Source of the DNA: Deinococcus ruber
GTDB taxonomy: Bacteria > Deinococcota > Deinococci > Deinococcales > Deinococcaceae
Assembly (NCBI RefSeq): GCF_014648095.1
Contig: NZ_BMQL01000006.1
Location: 127,464-191,463 of the forward strand
DNA: 64,000 nt
Direction of reading: 5' to 3'
A program made the translations under genes and the position numbers. The notes below the pieces were generated by a model. It was not told the origin of the DNA and searched no databases. It was given only the letters and a program-made list of their open reading frames with translations. Positions 43,952-52,513 of the stretch are shown here, piece by piece (position 1 is the stretch's first letter; the number at the start of each line of letters is the position of its first letter).

Positions 43952-44995
43952 ATGACTACTCCCAGCTACCTGCCCGCCCTCACCGAAGTCCTTCTGCCCG
44001 GCCTGGTCGAACCGTCCGGCCTTCAGCTTCAGCAGCGCCCCATGCCCACACCCGGCCCCGGCCACACACTCGTGCGGGTCGAGGCGACGGGCGTTTCGTT
44101 TGCCGAGCAGGGAATGCGCCGGGGCCGCTATCCCGGTCAGCCCAAATTCCCCTTCGTACCCGGCTACGACCTCGTCGGTACCGTCGTTCAGGTCGGCCCC
44201 GGCACAGACCAGAGTCTGCTGGGTCTGCGCGTTGCCGCCGCCACCAAGACGGGCGGGTGGGCCACACACGCGCTGGTTCCGGCCAACGACCTCGTGCCCG
44301 TTCCCGCCGCCGTCGACTCTGCCGAAGCCGAAACCGTCATCGTCAACGGCATCACCGCGTGGCAGATGCTGCACCGCCATGCCCGCGTACAGGCCGGACA
44401 GACCGTTGTGGTGCACGGTGCCAACGGCGGTGTCGGCAACCTCCTGGTGCAGCTTGCCCGGCACGCGGGCCTGCGGGTGATCGGGACGGCAGCCCCGCGC
44501 CACCACGCCGCCCTGCGAGAACTGGGCGCAGAACCTCTCGACTACGCCGCTCCAGACCTGGACGCGCAGATACGTGCCCTCGCGCCTGCGGGCGTGCAGG
44601 GCGTGTTCGATCATCTGGGCCTCGACAGTGCGCGGCACTCCTTCCGGCTGCTGAAACGTGGCGGCACGCTGGTGGTGTACGGCACCGCCAACGATCTGAA
44701 GACCAATGAGTCGGTGCTGGTGCTGTTTGCCCGGATGATCGGTCAGCTGGTGGCATGGAACGCCCTCCCGAATGGCCGCCGGGCCACCTTCTACGACTTC
44801 TGGGGCGGCAAGACCCTCACGCCTGCCACCTTCCGCCGTCATCAGCACCAAGACCTCGGGCACGTTCTGGAGCTGCTGGCGCAGGGGCAGATCAGGGCGC
44901 AGATCGCCGCCCGCTTTCCCCTTCAGGAAGTCAGCCGGGCCATGGAACTCGCGGAGTCGCGCACGGTACTCGGCAAGGTCATCCTGCTCCCCTGA
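43952..44995 (+). CDS. Medium-chain reductase/quinone-oxidoreductase-like protein
   Basis: A 347-residue MDR-superfamily oxidoreductase. GroES-like N-terminus (TLVRVEATGVSFAEQGMRRGRYP, FVPGYDLVGTVVQVGPG), Rossmann domain VVVHGANGGVGNLLVQLARHAG near 150, and a C-terminal LLAQGQIRAQIAARFPL...EVSRAMELAESRTVLGKVIL typical of quinone oxidoreductases (QOR). The zinc ligands of alcohol dehydrogenases are lacking, so it should be a zinc-independent NADPH-dependent reductase. AGGAG precedes the ATG. It is the target of the TetR repressor upstream by operator evidence. Confidence 0.88.
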   Translation: MTTPSYLPALTEVLLPGLVEPSGLQLQQRPMPTPGPGHTLVRVEATGVSFAEQGMRRGRYPGQPKFPFVPGYDLVGTVVQVGPGTDQSLLGLRVAAATKTGGWATHALVPANDLVPVPAAVDSAEAETVIVNGITAWQMLHRHARVQAGQTVVVHGANGGVGNLLVQLARHAGLRVIGTAAPRHHAALRELGAEPLDYAAPDLDAQIRALAPAGVQGVFDHLGLDSARHSFRLLKRGGTLVVYGTANDLKTNESVLVLFARMIGQLVAWNALPNGRRATFYDFWGGKTLTPATFRRHQHQDLGHVLELLAQGQIRAQIAARFPLQEVSRAMELAESRTVLGKVILLP

Positions 44996-45059
44996 GCCGC
45001 ACGGACAGGGTTGCCCGTCGTCCTCCGGTAAAAAGCTGGCGGCGGGCTTACCCTGGGGT

Positions 45060-45950
45060 ATGACGGCAAGCGGCAGCAACGTGGTGATCAGTGTTGACAT
45101 GGAGGGCGTCTGCGGTGTGAGTTCCTGGGTGCAGGTCAGTCCGCCCGAATTCGGGGGGCTGGTCAGCGGCGCAGAGTACGAGCGCACCCGCCTGCGAATG
45201 ACACAGGAAGCGGTGTGCGCCGTACTGGGAGCGCTGGAAGGTGGAGCGAACGAGGTGCTGATCGCAGACTCGCACGACACCATGCGGAACCTGATTCCTG
45301 AGGCCCTGGACATCCCGGAGGAGTATCAGGAGCGGGTGCGCTTCGTATCGGGTGGCGACCGGCCACTGAGCATGGTGCAGGGAGTCGAAGAACCCGGCGT
45401 GGCCGCCCTGCTGATGATCGGCTACCACGCCCGCGCCGGCACTCCCGGAGCGCCCCTGGCACACACCTGGAACGGCTTTGTGCGCGACTTCCGCATCAAC
45501 GGGCAGGCCACCGGAGAACCCGGACTCAATGCGCTGGTGGCGGGGCATTACGGTGTGCCGGTGGCCCTGATCAGCGGAGACGATATCGCGGTGGCGCAGG
45601 TGCAGGCCGAACTGGGGCCGGGCGTGGTGGGCGTGGCAGTCAAACGCGGCCTGGGAATGTTCAGCGCGGTGCATCTGCACCCGCAGCACGCCCAGCGACT
45701 GATTCGGCGCGGCGCGAAGGAAGCGGTGAGCCGCACGCTGGAAAGGGCCGCCACACCGTACCGCACGGCCTGGCCCGCCCGCGCCGAACTGGCCTTCGAC
45801 CATCAGGCGCGGGCGGCTGCCTGCGAGCGTGTTCCCGGCATCGTCCGTATCGATGCGGTCACAGTCGGGTATACCAGTCCAGACGCGCTGCATCTGTTCC
45901 AGACCTTCCGCATGCTGGCAAAAGTGGCAGAGGTGCGCCTCGACGGCTAA
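45060..45950 (+). CDS. D-aminopeptidase DppA-like (M55 family)
   Basis: A 296-residue M55 metallopeptidase. The expected ligand set is present: SVDMEG (Asp13, Glu15), ADSHD (His72), GYHAR (His123) and GEPGLNA (Glu153). VAVKRGLG probably supplies the catalytic lysine. DppA cuts D-Ala-containing peptides and is linked to cell-wall peptide recycling. ATG 45060 begins the conserved sequence; a TACCCT element ends five bases before it, so the transcript may be leaderless. The longer frame upstream is a shadow of the preceding gene. Confidence 0.88.
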   Translation: MTASGSNVVISVDMEGVCGVSSWVQVSPPEFGGLVSGAEYERTRLRMTQEAVCAVLGALEGGANEVLIADSHDTMRNLIPEALDIPEEYQERVRFVSGGDRPLSMVQGVEEPGVAALLMIGYHARAGTPGAPLAHTWNGFVRDFRINGQATGEPGLNALVAGHYGVPVALISGDDIAVAQVQAELGPGVVGVAVKRGLGMFSAVHLHPQHAQRLIRRGAKEAVSRTLERAATPYRTAWPARAELAFDHQARAAACERVPGIVRIDAVTVGYTSPDALHLFQTFRMLAKVAEVRLDG

Positions 45951-46122
45951 CCGATTGACGGACGGACACGGGGACAGGCAGCCCCGACCCTACACATCCC
46001 GTCTCGGTCACGGCCTCGATCTGCTTGCGGATTTCCAGACCCAGCGGCATGACACTGGGCCGCACACTGCCAGCAGCGGGCCTGATCTTCAGCAGTGCGT
46101 CTACGGCGGCGCTGCTTCCTGC

Positions 46123-47988
46123 TCATTCCTTTCCCCTGTCTCGCCGGAAGAGCGCCAGGAACGCTTCCACCACCTTCGGATCGAAGTGCCGCCCCGCCTG
46201 CCGCTGAATTTCCTGCATGGCCTCCAGCGGATCCCAGGCGTCTTTGTACGGACGGCTGCTGATCAGGGCGTCGTACACGTCGCACACGGCAAAAATACGC
46301 GCCTCCAGCGGAATTTCCTCGTTGGCGAGTCCGTCGGGATAGCCGCTGCCGTCCCAGCGCTCATGATGGTGCCGGATCACCTCCAGCGTGGGCGCCGACA
46401 ACCCCGGCAGGCGCGACGCCAGCTCCCAGCCACGGGTGGTGTGCGTCTGCATCACGTTCCACTCTTCGGGCGTCAATTTGTCGGGCTTGTGCAGAATCGA
46501 ATCGGGAATCACCAGCTTTCCCAGATCGTGCAGAAACGCCCCGACCTGAAGATGATTCAGCGCCGGGGGCAGCAGGCCGAGCGACTGGCCGAGGCGGGTT
46601 GCCAGATGAGCCGCACGCCCGGTATGTCCGTGTGTTTCGAGGTCGCGGGCTTCAAGAACGAGGCCAAACGTCAGCAGACCCGCTTCGAGCGTGGCACGAA
46701 CTTCATGGATGACCCGGCGGAGTTCCAGGGCGTGTTCCAGGCGCAGCGCCGTCAACTCCATGATCTTGCGCATGTGGGGCGTGATGGTCTGCCAGCGGTC
46801 GATGGTGAACAGGCTCAGCACCGCCGTGATCTCGCCCTGAGTTCGCACCGGAGTCAGCACGACGCTTTTCACTCCCAGAGTCACCAGCGACGGTATGCCT
46901 CTCGCCTCCGAGGCGTAATCGGTGCTCCACACGGTCTGCTGAGTCTGCCGCATCTGAAGCGCCAGCCCGGAAATCGGCTCACGGACATTCAGCGGCGGGT
47001 TGAAGGCCGGGTTCCCGGAGCGACTGGCCCGGTGGGTGTGAAACTCCATGCCGTCTTCCCAGGCGGTGCAGAGGGCCAGATCGAAGTCGAGCAGATGCAG
47101 CAGGTTGTCGAGGGCGTGCTGGATGATGTCGTTGGGATCGTGCAGCGTCGCCAGATGCTTGGAAAATTCGATGAAGGCCAGCGCTTCCCAGTCGCCGGGC
47201 AGCGTGTCGTTCAGCCGGGCCTTCTGGTTCTGAAGTGCCTCGTCGGCCACCGCGAACGCCCGTTCAAACGGCGTATCCGCCTGCCACACGGTCATTCCGA
47301 CGCTGAAGGTCGTCACGCCGGGAAAAGGCGGCGGCACCTGCTGCCCGGCCTCTGCCAGCACGGCTGTCAGCGCGGCAGGGTCGTCGCCGGGCAGCAAAAT
47401 CACAAATTCGTCACCGCCCCAGCGGGCCATCAACGCTTCGGAGGGTAAGTGTTGCAGGACAGACCGTGCAACCTGCCGGATGTACTGATCGCCTCCGCTG
47501 TGCCCACGAAGAGTGTTGACCGCCTTCAGACGGTTGAGGTCGATCACGGCCAGCACCGCTGGCAGCGAAACGTTCTGCTGCATCTGAATGAAACTCAGGC
47601 GGGTAAAGCACCCGGTCAGGACGTCGCGTTCAGCCGCGTCGCTGGCTGGAGCATTCCACAGCAGACGGCGCACATGAACGATGACGCCGCCCGCATTCGG
47701 ATACAGCACGATGCCGACCCAGCCACGGTGGCGTCGTCCAAAGGTTTCAAACTCGCAGCGCTCCTGCGTGTCGATGGCCTGCTGATACAGCTCGATCACG
47801 TCCTGAGGCGGACGGGCGGGCAGCCCATCTTCGAGCCGTTTCCCCAGAACCTCATGCGCCTGAACATTCCAGGTGTTCAGGGCAAAAGCATTGACATAGG
47901 TAAAACGCCGCTCGGCATCCAGAATGTACATGACATCCTGGATGTAATCGAAGGAGCTGGGGTCAAAGGCGGCCAGTGTGTTGGACAC
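46123..47988 (-). CDS. PAS-GGDEF-GAF-HD-GYP cyclic-di-GMP signalling protein
   Basis: A 621-residue protein: PAS-like (residues 5-110), GGDEF (DVLTGCFTR near 122, RWGGDEF at 189-195), GAF (about 265-420) and HD-GYP at the C-terminus (HTGRAAHLATRLG, FLHDLGKLVIPDSILHKP, HHHERWDGSGYPDGL). Both synthesis and breakdown motifs look intact. No RxxD inhibitory site precedes GGDEF. It is cytoplasmic by sequence. GTG 47988 is the start; TATTCT ends seven bases before it, so a leaderless transcript is likely. It converges with the DppA gene. Which activity dominates cannot be told. Confidence 0.9.
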   Translation of the reverse strand: MSNTLAAFDPSSFDYIQDVMYILDAERRFTYVNAFALNTWNVQAHEVLGKRLEDGLPARPPQDVIELYQQAIDTQERCEFETFGRRHRGWVGIVLYPNAGGVIVHVRRLLWNAPASDAAERDVLTGCFTRLSFIQMQQNVSLPAVLAVIDLNRLKAVNTLRGHSGGDQYIRQVARSVLQHLPSEALMARWGGDEFVILLPGDDPAALTAVLAEAGQQVPPPFPGVTTFSVGMTVWQADTPFERAFAVADEALQNQKARLNDTLPGDWEALAFIEFSKHLATLHDPNDIIQHALDNLLHLLDFDLALCTAWEDGMEFHTHRASRSGNPAFNPPLNVREPISGLALQMRQTQQTVWSTDYASEARGIPSLVTLGVKSVVLTPVRTQGEITAVLSLFTIDRWQTITPHMRKIMELTALRLEHALELRRVIHEVRATLEAGLLTFGLVLEARDLETHGHTGRAAHLATRLGQSLGLLPPALNHLQVGAFLHDLGKLVIPDSILHKPDKLTPEEWNVMQTHTTRGWELASRLPGLSAPTLEVIRHHHERWDGSGYPDGLANEEIPLEARIFAVCDVYDALISSRPYKDAWDPLEAMQEIQRQAGRHFDPKVVEAFLALFRRDRGKE

Positions 47989-47992
47989 CTTT

Positions 47993-47998
47993 CAGAAT
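47993..47998 (-). promoter_or_regulatory. Leaderless-type -10 (TATTCT) of the GGDEF/HD-GYP gene
   Basis: On the minus strand TATTCT lies just upstream of GTG 47988, with seven spacer bases. An AAAGG lies too close to the GTG to be a good ribosome site. Confidence 0.4.
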
Positions 47999-48094
47999 AG
48001 ACTGGAGCATCATGCACTGCTATGACACGGAAGAGACGATGAGCGGCCTTCCGAAGAAATCAGCGCTGCCTGTGTCAAAGAGCCGTCTTACATC

Positions 48095-48283
48095 TCAGCT
48101 ATGACCTAGGTCGGAATCGTCTGACGGGCGACCGTGCCTTCCGATGCCGTCGGCGCTGATGTGATCGTCTGAGACGGTACCGGGCTGCCCGGACGTGCTG
48201 TGTTCTCCGGGTGTCGGCTGAGTCGGCTGAGCGGGCTGCGTGGCTGTGGGCTTCTGCGCGGCTTCATCTTCTTTCTGAGTCAT
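48095..48283 (-). CDS. Small polar low-complexity protein
   Basis: A 62-residue, Gln/Pro/Thr-rich, probably disordered protein with repeated QPTQPT-type units near residues 15-27 and an Asp/His/Ser-rich C-terminus. No family. GGAGG lies six bases before the ATG, which is the main reason to accept it. Confidence 0.5.
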   Translation of the reverse strand: MTQKEDEAAQKPTATQPAQPTQPTPGEHSTSGQPGTVSDDHISADGIGRHGRPSDDSDLGHS

Positions 48284-48515
48284 TCCAAGCCTCCGGGCAC
48301 CGGCTGGGCGTCACCGGACAGCGCCTTCCGTATCGGCCAGCGCCCTATAACTTGATCGTCTCGCGCCAGCACCGAGAGCCGTTCAGAATGCCGTGAAGCC
48401 GCCTTGAGAACGCCTCGGCAGCAGACACATGATGACCTGACCGGCTGCACCCGGCCCCACCGATGAAGCCGGTCAGACCACGGCAGCAGCGGCGTGCAGT
48501 AGACTCACCGGGTCT

Positions 48516-51398
48516 ATGGACAAGGCGCGTCAGGTTTCGGCTATTCCCCGTCCAGCGCGATTTGAACGCCCTCGCCCCCGTCTGCTGACGGCCCTGGCAG
48601 GGAATCTGGACGTGCCGCTGGTGGTCCTGGCGGCACCCGCCGGGTATGGCAAAACCACCCTGCTGGCGCAGTACGCCCGCAGCACCACCCGTCCGGTTGC
48701 GTGGTGCCGGGTGCAGCCACACGACGGCCCCGCCGAGGTGGTCGCCCGCCTGTCGGTAGGCCTGCCCGACCTGCAGACACACCTGACGGCAGACCCCAGA
48801 ACGCCGCCCGACGCGCTGGCTCGGCGGCTGGCAGCAGCCCTGGCTGTCAGAAACGCTGGCACCGATCTGATCGTGGACAACCTGGAAAGTGAAACGCTGG
48901 CACCCTGGCTCGGCCAGCTGGCAGATCTGCTGGAGGAAGGCCACCGCCTGCTGATCAGCACATACACCACTGCCGGACTTCGGCTGGCGCGGCGGCTGGC
49001 CGAGGGCGGCGCACTGGTGCTGGACGCTGCCGATCTGGCGTTCGATCCGCAGGAGACGCGGGCGTACCTCGACAGCCGGGGCCAGATGGCCGAACCGGCG
49101 GTGCTGGCACAGCTCGCCGGCTGGCCTGCCGGACTGGCCCTCTCGGCGCACGGCGTGCTGCGGTACGCTGCTGTTGACGATCTGGTTCTGGAGGCGCTGG
49201 ACGCCGTACCAGAGCGTCTCCGCCGCTGTCTTCCGGCACTGGCACCGCTGGACATCTGGACCGAGGAGACGGCGGCCCGACTCGCTCCAGACTTTCCACC
49301 GGGCGGGCTGGCGGTGGTCCAGCGCTCGGGGCTGCCGATCTCAGCGCTGAGGGGGAACGCCTTTCAACCTCACCGGCTGCTGCTTCAGGTGCTCGACACG
49401 CTGCTGAACCGCAATCCGGAACGCGCCCGGCAGGCCCGCACCGAGGCGGCCCGGCTGAGCGAAGACGCAGGCGACCTGGACCGGGCTGCCGAACTGTACC
49501 TTCAGGCCGGCTGTCCAGGCGACGCCGTGCGGCTGGCACACACGCTGGTACCTCGCTACCGTGACCGGGGCGAGCATCGCCGCACGCGGTCACTGCTGGA
49601 AGCCCTGCCGCTGCCGCTGCTGCCACCCGCCCTCCAGGAACGGCTGGCGTGGGCGCAACTGGAAACAGGCCACGCATATCAGGGAGAAGCCACGCTTCAG
49701 CGCCTGCTGGAGACCGGCAGACTGACCCCCGCGGGCCACGCGTCTCTGGCGATGGTGCGGGGCCGACAGGGACGGACGGCAGAGCAACTCGAACTGGCCC
49801 GCGAGGGGCTTCGGCAGGCCGAGGCCGGGCCAGCTGCGCCCTCGCTGTACTGGCCGCTGGCGTATGCGGCGCTGCAACTCGGGCATCTTCAGGAAGCCGA
49901 GGCGGTGGCTGACCGCGCCGTGCTGAGCGCTGGTCAGAGTGGAGATCAGGTACGGTTGGCCGAAGCGTGGCAGCTTCAGAGTCTGGTGTGGCGGCAGACT
50001 CGCCCGGGCGACGAGGCCGAACGTCCCCTGATCCGGGCGCAACAGATCTACGAGGCGCTCGGGTGGTCTGCGCCAGCCGCCGCCGTGCAGCTGGACGCAG
50101 TTGATCTGGCGGTCCGCCGGGGTCGGCTGGACGGCGCGTTGGCTCAGCTTCAGGCCACCGAACACGCCTTCGCGCCCGATCAATACGCCCACCGGGTCAT
50201 CCGGCTGCGACTTCTGGCCACGGTGGAGCGCCGACTCGGTCAGCCCGAGCGGGCCGAGGATACGCTCCGAACGGCGCTGAAGGTGGCACAGGGCGGCAGA
50301 TTGGCCCCCGAAAGCGTCGGCGTGTCACTGGAACTCGCAGACACGCTGCTGCAACTGGGAGCGGTGGGAGAGGCAACCGGATGGCTCATGCTCGCGCCCC
50401 CGCTGGCTTGGCCGCTTTCCAGGGCTGTCCTTCAGAGCGTGGCTCAGGGCACACCGCTGGACGCACAGCACGCCGAGGTACACGCACACCCCGACGCCGA
50501 AACCAGACTCCGCGCCCTGCTGCTGCTGGCAGAGACGGGCACGCCGGAAGCGCTGCACGCGGCGCAACAGGAACTCGGCAGAAGTCCACACGCCCGCTTG
50601 CTGCATAATGATCTGGCCCTGCGCCGCCGCCTACAGGCCACGCCCGCCGCGGCGCTGCTGACCGCCCCGGACGCCGCTGAAGCACGGCAGACCGAGGTGC
50701 CACACCCCGGCCTGATCCTGAACATCCGGACGCTGGGCGACATGCAGGTACAGCTGAACGGCCAGTCCGTCAGCATCGGACTTGCCAAGGCCCGAGAGGT
50801 ACTGGTGTGGCTCGCGCTGCACAGTTCCGGCTCACGAGATGAACTGGTAACGGCGCTGTGGAACGGCTCTGCCGAGGAGCGGCACGCCGAATACTTCCGG
50901 GTGGCTGTCCGGCGGCTCCGTGCGGCCCTGCGTACCCGGCTTCCGCTCGGCCTGGATCCACTTCCCTACGACGGCGGACGATACCGGCTGGACGCGGGCC
51001 TGACCGTGCAGCTCGACGTGGCCGGAGTGCCCGATGCCGGGTGGCTGCGGCCTTTTCTGCCGGGCGTGGAAAGCGAGTGGGTACAGCAGCGCCGCGCCCA
51101 GTATGCAGCCAGCGCTGTCTCGGCCCTGCTCGACCGTGCAGCGAGCCTGCCGCTGGCGCAGGCCACCGAGACGTATCAGCTGATCCTGAGCGCCGATCCA
51201 CTGGTGGGGGCGGCACACGAGGCACTGATTCTGACGCTGTGCCGGGCAGATGCATTCCCCCGCGCACGGCAGGCCCTGGCCGCCTATCAGGACATGCTGC
51301 GCCTGGAGTACCGACTGCCGCTACCCGCCCGTTTTTTCAGCCAGTTGCCGCCTGCCCTGGAAGAAGGCGGCAGGGATTCCCAGAGCGTTCCCACCTGA
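48516..51398 (+). CDS. LAL-type AAA/TPR regulator with C-terminal SARP/BTAD domains
   Basis: A 960-residue regulator. Walker A APAGYGKTTLL sits near residue 40 in a MalT-like STAND domain (residues 20-310). A long TPR-like region (about 320-690) follows. The C-terminus has an OmpR-like winged helix (LGDMQVQLNGQSVSIGLAKAREVLVWLAL, from about 742) and a BTAD (about 830-955). The order is the reverse of the protein at 35907, with DNA binding at the end. The reading frame begins at ATG 48516 without an obvious ribosome site. Its target and inducer are unknown; the RiPP cluster begins 3.6 kb downstream. Confidence 0.87.
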   Translation: MDKARQVSAIPRPARFERPRPRLLTALAGNLDVPLVVLAAPAGYGKTTLLAQYARSTTRPVAWCRVQPHDGPAEVVARLSVGLPDLQTHLTADPRTPPDALARRLAAALAVRNAGTDLIVDNLESETLAPWLGQLADLLEEGHRLLISTYTTAGLRLARRLAEGGALVLDAADLAFDPQETRAYLDSRGQMAEPAVLAQLAGWPAGLALSAHGVLRYAAVDDLVLEALDAVPERLRRCLPALAPLDIWTEETAARLAPDFPPGGLAVVQRSGLPISALRGNAFQPHRLLLQVLDTLLNRNPERARQARTEAARLSEDAGDLDRAAELYLQAGCPGDAVRLAHTLVPRYRDRGEHRRTRSLLEALPLPLLPPALQERLAWAQLETGHAYQGEATLQRLLETGRLTPAGHASLAMVRGRQGRTAEQLELAREGLRQAEAGPAAPSLYWPLAYAALQLGHLQEAEAVADRAVLSAGQSGDQVRLAEAWQLQSLVWRQTRPGDEAERPLIRAQQIYEALGWSAPAAAVQLDAVDLAVRRGRLDGALAQLQATEHAFAPDQYAHRVIRLRLLATVERRLGQPERAEDTLRTALKVAQGGRLAPESVGVSLELADTLLQLGAVGEATGWLMLAPPLAWPLSRAVLQSVAQGTPLDAQHAEVHAHPDAETRLRALLLLAETGTPEALHAAQQELGRSPHARLLHNDLALRRRLQATPAAALLTAPDAAEARQTEVPHPGLILNIRTLGDMQVQLNGQSVSIGLAKAREVLVWLALHSSGSRDELVTALWNGSAEERHAEYFRVAVRRLRAALRTRLPLGLDPLPYDGGRYRLDAGLTVQLDVAGVPDAGWLRPFLPGVESEWVQQRRAQYAASAVSALLDRAASLPLAQATETYQLILSADPLVGAAHEALILTLCRADAFPRARQALAAYQDMLRLEYRLPLPARFFSQLPPALEEGGRDSQSVPT

Positions 51399-51428
51399 AC
51401 ATGCACACTGCTTCACGAGGTGCCCACT

Positions 51429-51686
51429 ATGATCCGTGCCCACCGTCTGTTCGCGCTGACCATTTCGACCCTGTTCCTCTGTGCGCCCGCCGCGCTCCTT
51501 CCGCTTTCTGCTTCTGCTGCTCAGGGCAGAACAGCACTGATTCTGGACTGCTGCGGCTGGCTCTGCCCAGGCTGCGGCCTCGTTGAGCCGGGCGGCGACA
51601 ACGCCCTGACGCCCCGCTGGATCACCCCGGCCCAACGAACAGACCTGGCAGCGGACCCACACGGGATCAGCCGCATTGTGAGCTGA
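51429..51686 (+). CDS. Small exported Cys-containing protein
   Basis: An 85-residue protein with a Sec signal peptide (hydrophobic core LFALTISTLFLCAPAALLPL, cleavage near ASA at about residue 29). The mature part starts with a short Cys cluster (DCCGWLCPGCG). No family is known to me. GAGGTG precedes ATG 51429. It lies 30 bases after the SARP regulator and may be co-transcribed. Confidence 0.55.
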   Translation: MIRAHRLFALTISTLFLCAPAALLPLSASAAQGRTALILDCCGWLCPGCGLVEPGGDNALTPRWITPAQRTDLAADPHGISRIVS

Positions 51687-51853
51687 TACGAAGTTGTGGC
51701 CTGATACGGAGGTCGGCCCCAGCCCAGCAGCAGGCGGGGCCAGACCCACCAGTCGCCCACGGCTCCCGGTGGGCGGCCCTGGTCAGATGACGACCCGGCA
51801 GCGCTCTACGTCTTCAGGCAGTGCAATCACCACTGCTGCCCTGGAACCTGCCG

Positions 51854-52276
51854 ATGTCGGCTGAGTTTCCTCACCTGAATGCCGGGGGCGTGGCGGCACA
51901 GGTTGATGTGCCGCGCCTGCGGCCCAACCGGGTCAGCCGTCTTTGGCAGCAACTGACACCGGATGTCCACGCGCTTCTGAGCGAAATCGAAGGCTCCTTC
52001 GGACAACAGCTGTCACCGGACGCGGCCCAGCTGAACCGTGCGGCGCAGGCCACAGCGCTGTGCCGCACCTTTCAGGACGCCTGGGATCAGGAGCGCATGG
52101 ACCTGGGTACGCTGTGGGCCCTGGACGCCTTGACCGACCAGCTGAATCTGGCACCGACCCTGCAGTGCCGGGCCGCCCTGGAAACCATCTACGATCATCT
52201 GCGGCGTCTGGTGGAACTCATCTACGAGGAACTGTCGTGCACAGACGCCGTGCAGTCCGGGCCTGAACAGGGCTGA
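51854..52276 (+). CDS. Hypothetical helical protein
   Basis: A 140-residue soluble, mostly helical protein with no recognised family. ATG 51854 begins it; GTG 51821 in frame would add 11 residues. It ends 238 bases before the next SARP-like regulator, a region in which I see no other gene. Codon use is like the neighbours, so I accept it as real, but no function can be given. Confidence 0.5.
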   Translation: MSAEFPHLNAGGVAAQVDVPRLRPNRVSRLWQQLTPDVHALLSEIEGSFGQQLSPDAAQLNRAAQATALCRTFQDAWDQERMDLGTLWALDALTDQLNLAPTLQCRAALETIYDHLRRLVELIYEELSCTDAVQSGPEQG

Positions 52277-52513
52277 CGTCGGGCTGCCGACAGCGTAGTG
52301 AAGACAGAGAAGGATGAAACAGGGGCCTGCTGGCAGTTTCTGGATGAGACGGGGGTCTTGTAGAGTGTCCTATCAACTTTTTCCGGCTCCCGGATGGGCA
52401 GCAAAGCCCCGCTTCTCGACCAGAGCAGCGCCCGCGAATCACGCTCCCCGCCTGACCCTCTGTTCCGAGGACTGCAAGGCGATCTTGTACCGAAGCAGCC
52501 TGAGGGTGTTCGT

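Noticed and set aside
45951..46122. A minus-strand frame with a protein-like stretch (GLEIRKQIEAVTET) in the gap between DppA and the GGDEF gene
   Set aside because: Too short, with no start signal or family match; possibly a gene remnant, but not supportable.
45829..47448. 539-codon plus-strand frame over the GGDEF/HD-GYP gene
   Set aside because: Opposite strand encodes complete GGDEF and HD-GYP motifs.
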